7,188 nt of DNA from Nocardia sp. (lineage in GTDB: Bacteria; Actinomycetota; Actinomycetes; Mycobacteriales; Mycobacteriaceae): positions 1 through 7,188 of the forward strand of contig JABFXT010000352.1 of assembly GCA_013361595.1 (NCBI GenBank). Reading direction: 5' to 3'. Positions 1 to 4,926 of this stretch are shown here, piece by piece. The notes beneath the pieces are model-generated. The model made no database searches. It had not been told where the DNA came from and saw nothing but the letters and a program-made list of their open reading frames with translations. Numbering within the stretch: position 1 is the stretch's first letter; each line of letters opens with the position of its first letter. A program made the position numbers and the translations under genes.

Positions 1-465
1 GACGCGGATCTGCTCGCCGAACTGGATATCGTCGTCGCCAGCGTGCATTCGCGGTTGCGCGACGACGCCGACACCATGACCCGGCGGATGGTGTACGCCG
101 TGGCGAACCCGAATGTCGATGTGCTCGGCCACTGCACCGGGCGGCTCGTCGAGGGTGGGCGCGGCACCCGGCCGGAATCGGAATTCGACGCGCGGATCGT
201 TTTCGAGGCCTGCCGCCGCTTCGGCACCGCGGTCGAGATCAACTCTCGGCCCGAGCGCCGGGATCCGCCGTCGCGGCTGATCCGGCTCGCGCTCGAGATG
301 GGCTGTGAGTTCTCGATCGATACCGACGCGCACGCGCCCGGGCAGCTGGACTGGCAGGGGTACGGATGCGTTCGCGCGGTGGCCGCCGAGGTGCCACCGG
401 AACGGATCGTCAACACCCGTCCGATGGCCGAACTGCTGGAGTGGACGCGTACCCCGGGCGGATGA
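1..465 (+). CDS. PHP-domain metal-dependent phosphoesterase, C-terminal part (5' end outside window)
   Basis: The reading frame is open from the first base and stops at TGA 463-465, giving 154 residues of the C-terminal part. It resembles the PHP domain of the PolX/YcdX type, a metal-dependent phosphoesterase fold that hydrolyses phosphate esters or trims DNA 3' ends. Counting from the first codon, visible metal-ligand motifs are the ASVHS segment (H16), LGHCTGR (H44) and DTDAH (D107, D109, H111). The EINSRPERRD block (E79-N81 onward) is typical of this subfamily. The N-terminal HxH motif, and any helix-hairpin-helix or polymerase-like region, would lie upstream and cannot be seen. The product is probably cytoplasmic. 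The next gene starts 34 bases later on the same strand, so co-transcription is likely. PHP membership is well supported; the substrate is not, and histidinol-phosphatase-like or exonuclease activity are both possible. Confidence 0.88.
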   Translation, partial: DADLLAELDIVVASVHSRLRDDADTMTRRMVYAVANPNVDVLGHCTGRLVEGGRGTRPESEFDARIVFEACRRFGTAVEINSRPERRDPPSRLIRLALEMGCEFSIDTDAHAPGQLDWQGYGCVRAVAAEVPPERIVNTRPMAELLEWTRTPGG

Positions 466-499
466 CCGGCGGCGCGGTCTGTCGGTGGGCCCGTCCATA

Positions 500-1591
500 A
501 TGCCCGATATGCGGGAACTCTCACTGCGCGAGCTGAACCGGACGCTGTTGGTGCGTCAGCATCTCGCGGCCCGGACCGAGCAGACACCCCACGAGGTCAT
601 CCGGCAGTTGGTGGCGGTGCAGGGTCAGGAACCGAATTGGCCGTATATCGGACTGTGGACGCGGCTGTCCCGGTTCGAGCACGGTGATCTCGCGGCGCTG
701 CTGCACGACCGGGAACTGGTCCGCTCCACGACTCTCCGGCGCACGGTGCATCTCAGTACCGCGGCGGATTTCCGCTGGCTGCGTCCGACCGTGCAGTCGT
801 ATGTGGCGGGCGCGCTGAACACCGCCTATTACCGTGACGAGATCGCCGGGCTCGAACTGTCCGCGCTGGCCACCGCCGGCCGCGAACTGGTATCGGGCCG
901 GTGGATGTCGCGGCGTGAGCTGGGTCTGCTGCTGGCCGACCGGTTTCCGCAGCGGCATACCCGGCGGCTCGCCGAAACAGTCGAGGTGCTGGTGCCGATG
1001 GCGCACGGTGCCGAAACCGGTGAATGGGGCCGCTGGCGCAACCGGTCGGTGACCGTCGGCCCGGCCGAGGAATGGATCGGGGCGGCGCTGGGTGAGCCGG
1101 ACCCCGCCACGCTGATCCTGCGCTATCTGGCGGTTTTCGGGCCGGCGACCGTCGCCGATGTCCAAGCGTGGTCGGGGCTGTCCCGGCTCGCCGAGGTGGT
1201 CGCGACTCTGCGGCCGCGGTTACGGACGCTGCGCGGTCCCGGCGGAGTCGAACTCTTCGATATACCGGACGCCCCACTGGCCGATGCCGATCTCGCGGTG
1301 CCCGTGCGGTTCCTGCCCGCGTTCGACAACGCGCTGCTGGGCTACAAGGATCGTCGCCGCGTCATCGCCGAGGACGATCGCCGCCGCATCGCGGCCGAGG
1401 GCTCGGCCGGCGTCCCGGTATATCTGGTCGACGGTTTCGCGCACGGCAGGTGGTCGCTGGACGGACCGGATATCCGTATCCGGCCGTGGTATCCGCTGCG
1501 ACCGGATACCCACGCCGAACTCGCGGCCGAGGCGCGTCGGCTGCTCGATTTCACCGGTGCCGGTGCCGGCGGAGGACTGGTCGTCGAATGA
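500..1591 (+). CDS. Winged-helix DNA-binding protein of the HTH_42 / AlkZ-like DNA glycosylase superfamily
   Basis: The product has 363 residues, close to the usual 350-400 of this family. Family signs are the LNRTLLVRQHL start, the VQGQEPNWPYIGLWTRL block, the LVRSTTLRRTVHL block, and the C-terminal RFLPAFDNALLGYKDR and VYLVDGFAHGRW blocks, which match PF06224 proteins. Characterised members AlkZ and AlkX/YcaQ excise bulky or crosslinked alkylated bases, using a QxQ or QxD motif respectively. Here Q41-G42-Q43 sits where the QxQ motif is expected, favouring the AlkZ-like branch. This is an inference, because many family members are uncharacterised. The start is placed at ATG 500, with a purine-rich GGTGGG at 484-489 ten bases upstream. 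ATG 509 is an in-frame alternative. The frame stays open back to 305, but those codons overlap the PHP gene and give an arginine/proline-rich peptide unlike the family. Confidence 0.88.
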   Translation: MPDMRELSLRELNRTLLVRQHLAARTEQTPHEVIRQLVAVQGQEPNWPYIGLWTRLSRFEHGDLAALLHDRELVRSTTLRRTVHLSTAADFRWLRPTVQSYVAGALNTAYYRDEIAGLELSALATAGRELVSGRWMSRRELGLLLADRFPQRHTRRLAETVEVLVPMAHGAETGEWGRWRNRSVTVGPAEEWIGAALGEPDPATLILRYLAVFGPATVADVQAWSGLSRLAEVVATLRPRLRTLRGPGGVELFDIPDAPLADADLAVPVRFLPAFDNALLGYKDRRRVIAEDDRRRIAAEGSAGVPVYLVDGFAHGRWSLDGPDIRIRPWYPLRPDTHAELAAEARRLLDFTGAGAGGGLVVE

Positions 1592-1724
1592 GACGATGAG
1601 CCGCGCCGCCACCGGTGACCGGGTGGTGAACGTCGGCCGAACAGTTCCCGTGTCCCGCCGGTTTCGCGGTGCGGTATCCAAAGATGGTGTGAGTTCTTTC
1701 GATTCGGGGGATTGGTGACCACTG

Positions 1725-3245
1725 GTGAGCGAACTGCTGCTCGATCTCGTTCTCCCGCTGGCGGGTATCGCGATACCGGTGGGTGCGTTCGTGTGGGAGT
1801 TCGTCTTCGTCGGCCGGAAACGGCTCGGCTGGCGGGTGCAGATGGACACGCCGGTCACCGGCGAAGCCGAGTCCGGGCACGTGGGCGCGCTGCGGCAGCT
1901 CCGGCAGACCGTCGAGGGAACCGAACGCAACCTCCAGGACCTGTCGGTGGTGCTCGTGCGGATCGAGAACAACGGTGCCACCACCATCGATGCCGCCGAC
2001 TATGTGACCGCGCAGCACAATCGAGCCGGTCTGCATCTACAGTTCCCGGGCCGCAAGGTGATCGGAATGGCGGTCACCGAACTGAGCAATCAGGGGCTGG
2101 CCGTCTGTTTCGAACCGGATTCGGGGTTCGGGCATCGGCAACTCGACCACGGCGACGGCGTGATCGATCTGCCCAAGGTCCCGCTGAATCGCAACGACCA
2201 CTACAAGATCCTCGCCGCCCTGGAACGCACAACCGGGACCGATCCGTATCCCGAACCGGTCATGCAGGGTGTGGTGACCGGCGGTGGGATCGCCAAAACG
2301 AAAGGCCGGACCGGGGTTTCGCTGCTGATGGTGGCGCTCACCGGATTCCTCGTCCTGGTCATCGCGACGATGACGGTGCTGGATATCGCCGAGCCCGAAC
2401 CCGCGCCCCTGGGCTGCGCGACCGGTGAACTCACCGTCGTGGGTTCCACCGCGTTCGAACCCGTGATCCGCGCGGCGGCCCGGCTCTACGAGCAGACCTG
2501 TCCCGGCGCCCGGTTCGCTTTCGGTTTCGAAGGCAGTGAGCGCGGTATGGCCCGGCTCGAGGACGAAGCCGGCGGGGGTGGCCGCCTGCTGGCGATCGGT
2601 GACGCACCCAAGGGAGCGGACTATCCGGCTCTGGTGCAGCGGCCGCTGGCGGTATCACTGTTCTCGGTCGTGGTGCATCCGGGCACCGGGGTGCGGGATC
2701 TGACGGCCGGGCAGATCCGCGATCTGTTCCAGGGGCGGGTGTCGAACTGGCGGGAGGTCGGCGGGGCCGATCAACCGGTGCGGATCGTCAACCGCTACCC
2801 CGGCTCTGGCTCCCGCTGGACCTTCGAAACCCGCCTGCTCGATTCCACGCAACCGCCGGAACCCGGGCTGACCTGCCGCGAACTGCGCCGGGACGCGGCA
2901 CCCGGACGCTGCCAGACGCTCTACACCGACGATATGCTCGCCGAGGTCGCCGCCACCGCCGGTGCGATCGGCTACAGCGAATCCGCCGATGCCGCCGATG
3001 CCCCCGGGGTGGTCGGGGTGCTGATCGACGGCCGGCCCGCCACCCGGGTGGAGGTGGCCGAGCACGGTTATCCGTTCTGGGGGGTGGAGTACGCGTTCGG
3101 TCACGGTGATTTCGCGCCGGGTTCGCTGGGGGCCGGTTTCCTGCGGTTCCTGCTGGGTGAGGCCGGTCAGGACGTCATCCGGTCCTACGGCAACCTGCCG
3201 TGCGCCGAACTCGCGGACCCGGCACTGTGCCGGCCCCGCAGCTGA
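1725..3245 (+). CDS. Two-pass membrane protein with cytoplasmic domain and extracytoplasmic PstS-like substrate-binding domain
   Basis: The product has 506 residues and starts at GTG 1725, with GGGGG at 1706-1710 upstream. Hydrophobic segment 1 covers about residues 4-29 and is followed by RKR. Segment 2 covers about 198-219 and is preceded by KTKGR. The positive-inside rule therefore places residues 30-197 in the cytoplasm and 220-506 outside. The outer part resembles PstS/PBP_like_2 phosphate-binding proteins: GSTAFEP (240-246), EGSERG (269-274), the LTAGQIRDLFQGRVSNW block (326-342), NRYPGSGSR (356-364) and a later GAIGYSES block. The three glycine/serine loops correspond to oxyanion-binding loops of PstS. 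Six cysteines lie in the outer part (231, 259, 384, 396, 493, 502). The inner domain looks beta-rich but I do not recognise it. There is no signal peptidase II lipobox and no adjacent permease or ATPase. Ligand and role are unknown; sensing or scavenging of an anion is possible. Confidence 0.82.
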   Translation: MSELLLDLVLPLAGIAIPVGAFVWEFVFVGRKRLGWRVQMDTPVTGEAESGHVGALRQLRQTVEGTERNLQDLSVVLVRIENNGATTIDAADYVTAQHNRAGLHLQFPGRKVIGMAVTELSNQGLAVCFEPDSGFGHRQLDHGDGVIDLPKVPLNRNDHYKILAALERTTGTDPYPEPVMQGVVTGGGIAKTKGRTGVSLLMVALTGFLVLVIATMTVLDIAEPEPAPLGCATGELTVVGSTAFEPVIRAAARLYEQTCPGARFAFGFEGSERGMARLEDEAGGGGRLLAIGDAPKGADYPALVQRPLAVSLFSVVVHPGTGVRDLTAGQIRDLFQGRVSNWREVGGADQPVRIVNRYPGSGSRWTFETRLLDSTQPPEPGLTCRELRRDAAPGRCQTLYTDDMLAEVAATAGAIGYSESADAADAPGVVGVLIDGRPATRVEVAEHGYPFWGVEYAFGHGDFAPGSLGAGFLRFLLGEAGQDVIRSYGNLPCAELADPALCRPRS

Positions 3246-3329
3246 CGCCGCTGTCACAGCTGACGCCGCTGCCGCGGCTCACGACCGAGGTGCTGCCGCG
3301 GCTTTCGCACCGGCGTCGCTGCCGCGGCT
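3239..3329 (+). repeat. Short direct repeats in the spacer after the substrate-binding gene
   Basis: A 15-base unit, CAGCTGACGCCGCTG, occurs exactly at 3239-3253 and 3257-3271, a period of 18. The first copy contains the stop codon of the substrate-binding gene (TGA 3243-3245). Because 18 is a multiple of three, the second copy supplies another in-frame TGA at 3261-3263. A 12-base unit, GCTGCCGCGGCT, occurs three times, at 3268-3279, 3292-3303 and 3318-3329. I see no promoter or convincing terminator here. The pattern looks like simple local duplication in GC-rich DNA. Confidence 0.7.
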
Positions 3330-3392
3330 CGCCTACCGCTGCCGCTGTCGCGGCGGCGCGCGAACGTACCGGCGCCGGCCGGTCGAGGACGG

Positions 3393-3917
3393 GTGCCCGG
3401 CGCCACGAGCGCGGATGGCAGGATCGCGACCAGGGGGGATGACAGCACGACGGCACCTGCTACGACAGCGGGCGGTCCGGCCACCGCGGCGGAAGCCGGG
3501 CCGACCACCCTGTGGGTGGAGCGTACGGGGACGCGCCGCTACACCGGTCACAGTTCGCGCGGCGCCGAGGTGCTGGTCGGTTCCGACGGCGTGCCGGGCG
3601 TGTTCACCCCCGGGGAACTGCTGAAGATCGCGCTGGCGGCCTGTTCGGGGATGAGTTCGGACCTCCCGCTGTCGCGGCGGCTCGGCGACGACTACGACGC
3701 CACCATCCGGGTCTCCGGTGCCGCGGACCGGGAGAACGAGGTGTACCCGCAACTCGACGAGGTCTTCGAGCTCGATATGAGCGAACTGGATCCGGCGGCC
3801 CGGGACAGGCTGCTGGTGACCGTGCAGCGGGCCATCGACAAGGTCTGCACGGTCGGCCGGACGCTGAAGGCCGGCTGCAAAGTGACCCTGTCGTTCGATA
3901 TCGATACGGTCGACTGA
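3393..3917 (+). CDS. OsmC-family peroxide-reductase-like protein
   Basis: The product has 174 residues. The core from about residue 40 matches actinobacterial OsmC-like proteins: [21 protein letters not shown], then [19 protein letters not shown], then [15 protein letters not shown]. OsmC proteins are cytoplasmic thiol peroxidases that reduce organic hydroperoxides with two conserved cysteines. C84 and C152 occupy the expected positions, E75 is the usual nearby glutamate, and C162 is an extra cysteine. The mycobacterial gene just upstream of acyP and smc (Rv2923c in M. tuberculosis, from memory) is also OsmC-like, so context agrees. The start is uncertain. GTG 3393 is the only start codon in frame upstream of the conserved core, with GAGGA at 3385-3389 only three bases away. 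It adds a low-complexity Thr/Ala/Gly leader of about 35 residues. The stop is 2 bases before the acylphosphatase start, implying coupled translation. Confidence 0.9.
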   Translation: MPGATSADGRIATRGDDSTTAPATTAGGPATAAEAGPTTLWVERTGTRRYTGHSSRGAEVLVGSDGVPGVFTPGELLKIALAACSGMSSDLPLSRRLGDDYDATIRVSGAADRENEVYPQLDEVFELDMSELDPAARDRLLVTVQRAIDKVCTVGRTLKAGCKVTLSFDIDTVD

Positions 3918-3919
3918 CC

Positions 3920-4213
3920 GTGGCGGCGGTGGACGGAACCGGCCCGGTCCGGCTGAGCGCCTGGGTACACGGGTATGTGCAGGGTGTGGGTTTCCGGTGG
4001 TGGACACGGGCGCGGGCGTTGGAGCTGGGGCTCACCGGGCATGCCACCAATGCCGCCGACGGCCGGGTGCACGTGGTGGCCGAGGGGCCGCGGTCGGCGG
4101 CCGAACGGCTGCTGGCGCTGCTGCGTTCGGGGGATACGCCGGGCCGGGTGGATCTGGTGGTGGAGTCCTGGGAGCCCGCACGGGGCGGGCTGCGGGGTTT
4201 CGCCGAGCGATAG
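3920..4213 (+). CDS. acyP: Acylphosphatase
   Basis: The product has 97 residues, the normal size for this small cytoplasmic enzyme, which hydrolyses acyl phosphates such as carbamoyl phosphate and 1,3-bisphosphoglycerate. The family signature is complete: [13 protein letters not shown] (residues 16-28) carries the catalytic arginine R26 in the phosphate loop, and the [17 protein letters not shown] block (40-56) carries the catalytic asparagine N44. The start is placed at GTG 3920, two bases after the osmC-like TGA; GTG 3929 is an in-frame alternative that removes three residues. No separate ribosome binding site is evident, which fits translational coupling. Its place upstream of smc matches mycobacteria, where acyP directly precedes smc, but here another gene lies between them. 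The frame is open upstream within the osmC-like gene, but that part is only an overlap. Confidence 0.95.
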   Translation: MAAVDGTGPVRLSAWVHGYVQGVGFRWWTRARALELGLTGHATNAADGRVHVVAEGPRSAAERLLALLRSGDTPGRVDLVVESWEPARGGLRGFAER

Positions 4214-4247
4214 GTACGCCGCGCGCCGACCGGGTGCCGCGAAAGCC

Positions 4248-4276
4248 TTGACATTACACAGTGGAAGGTACACGCT
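4248..4276 (+). promoter_or_regulatory. Candidate sigma-70-type promoter for the DUF1707 gene
   Basis: A perfect TTGACA -35 hexamer lies at 4248-4253 in a locally AT-richer stretch. A -10 box is weak: CACGCT at 4271-4276 has a 17-base spacer, and TACACG at 4269-4274 has a 15-base spacer. A start point near 4280-4284 would leave a leader of about 40 bases. The -35 is convincing by sequence; the -10 is not. Confidence 0.5.
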
Positions 4277-4302
4277 GGTGGGTATTCCATTGTGGATTGT
4301 GG
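4255..4302 (+). repeat. Short direct repeats in the DUF1707 upstream region
   Basis: TACACAGTGG (4255-4264) and TACACGCTGG (4269-4278) match at 8 of 10 positions and are 14 bases apart, just downstream of the TTGACA box. Further down, ATTGTGG is tandemly duplicated at 4289-4295 and 4296-4302. Placement between a likely -35 and the ribosome binding site is what one would expect of operator sites, but no regulator can be named. Confidence 0.4.
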
Positions 4303-4312
4303 TCTGACCTGT

Positions 4313-4320
4313 AAGGGGAG
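4313..4320 (+). promoter_or_regulatory. Strong ribosome binding site of the DUF1707 gene
   Basis: AAGGGGAG lies five bases before ATG 4326. It is the clearest Shine-Dalgarno sequence in the window and fixes this start codon. Confidence 0.8.
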
Positions 4321-4325
4321 CGGTA

Positions 4326-4745
4326 ATGGAGATCACTAAGGGCACCCGGGCCTCGGACGCCGAACGCGACCGGATCGTGCGCGACCTGAGCCGGCATCTC
4401 GGTGACGGCCGGATCGACCTCACCGAATACGACCAGCGAGTCGCGCAGGTGTACCGGACCACGACCCGCGAGGAACTCTCCGATGTACTCGCCGACCTGC
4501 CCGCCCCGGCGCCGGTACGGTCGGCGCAACCGCGTTCACGCTTCCCGATCTGGCAGCGGATCGAAGCGAGCGCGTGGCTCACCGTCAGTGTGCTGGTCCT
4601 GGTCATCTGGGCCGCCATCTCGCTGGGTGTCGGTGAGTTCACCTACTTCTGGCCGGTGTGGGTCATCGGTCCGTGGGGCGCGGTGCTGGCAGTACGGGCG
4701 GCAACCGGTATCGAAGGCGGCCACCGCCATCGCCGGAAGATATAA
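4326..4745 (+). CDS. DUF1707 (SHOCT-like) domain protein with two transmembrane segments
   Basis: The product has 139 residues. Residues 8-59 form a DUF1707 domain: RASDAERDRIVRDLSRHLGD, then GRIDLTEYDQRVAQVYRTTT, then REELSDVLADLP. This small helical domain is widespread in actinobacteria and has no defined biochemical role. A Pro/Arg linker (60-78) leads to two hydrophobic segments, about 83-101 and 107-125, ending in a basic GGHRHRRKI tail; the FWPVWVIGPWG stretch is typical of the 2TM module found with this domain. The topology is probably N-terminus and C-terminus both cytoplasmic. It has its own ribosome binding site and a likely promoter, so it need not be co-transcribed with acyP. It interrupts the acyP-smc adjacency known from mycobacteria. 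A membrane-associated regulatory or scaffolding role is only a guess. Confidence 0.92.
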   Translation: MEITKGTRASDAERDRIVRDLSRHLGDGRIDLTEYDQRVAQVYRTTTREELSDVLADLPAPAPVRSAQPRSRFPIWQRIEASAWLTVSVLVLVIWAAISLGVGEFTYFWPVWVIGPWGAVLAVRAATGIEGGHRHRRKI

Positions 4746-4768
4746 CGCCCGGTAGCCTCGGTGACGTC

Positions 4769-4836
4769 CGGCCGGTGCGCATGCCCGGCCGCGGTGGCCG
4801 GTGTACCCGGCAATCGATCGGCCACGGCCGGTGCGC
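4769..4836 (+). repeat. 12-base direct repeat in the smc upstream region
   Basis: CGGCCGGTGCGC occurs exactly at 4769-4780 and 4825-4836, 56 bases apart. In such GC-rich DNA a chance match of this size is not very rare, so function is uncertain. Confidence 0.5.
4785..4801 (+). terminator. Possible hairpin terminator after the DUF1707 gene
   Basis: CCGGCC (4785-4790) pairs perfectly with GGCCGG (4796-4801) around a five-base loop, 39 bases after the DUF1707 stop. No T-tract follows. Hairpins without a T-tract have been proposed as terminators in actinobacteria, but short GC palindromes are common in this background. Confidence 0.25.
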
Positions 4837-4842
4837 CGGAGG

Positions 4843-4870
4843 GTGACCCGGTGCCACGGGCCGATAGCAT
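4843..4870 (+). promoter_or_regulatory. Candidate promoter for smc
   Basis: TAGCAT at 4865-4870 fits the actinobacterial TANNNT -10 pattern. GTGACC at 4843-4848, with a 16-base spacer, matches the -35 consensus TTGACA at four of six positions. A start near 4877 would give a leader of about 50 bases before the smc start. The match is moderate and based on sequence alone. Confidence 0.4.
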
Positions 4871-4903
4871 GGCTGATCGGCCTGGGTGAGGCGGACAAGT
4901 CAC

Positions 4904-4917
4904 GGAGGCGGAAAGGG
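4904..4917 (+). promoter_or_regulatory. Purine-rich ribosome binding region of smc
   Basis: A purine-rich run carries two possible Shine-Dalgarno cores: GGAGG at 4904-4908, 18 bases before TTG 4927, and GAAAGGG at 4911-4917, nine bases before it. The second has the better spacing and supports the TTG start. Confidence 0.55.
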
Positions 4918-4926
4918 TCGTCGGCG

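Noticed and set aside
305..499. N-terminal extension of the winged-helix gene back to 305
   Set aside because: It overlaps the PHP gene in another frame and encodes an Arg/Pro/Trp-rich stretch unlike the family; family similarity begins just after ATG 500.
1592..1724. Possible promoter or terminator between the winged-helix and substrate-binding genes
   Set aside because: Only a weak five-base stem (1609-1613 with 1622-1626) and no convincing -35/-10 pair were found.
1712..2428. A 238-codon plus-strand frame overlapping the substrate-binding protein
   Set aside because: Its product is Arg/Gly-rich with no recognisable domain and it overlaps a gene with clear membrane segments and binding-domain motifs.
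3512..3919. N-terminal extension of acylphosphatase back to 3512
   Set aside because: It lies within the OsmC-like gene in a different frame and would make the protein more than twice the normal acylphosphatase length.
4869..4889. A six-residue upstream reading frame (ATG to TGA) before smc
   Set aside because: No ribosome binding site precedes it, the ATG overlaps the candidate -10 box of smc, and a frame this short is expected by chance.
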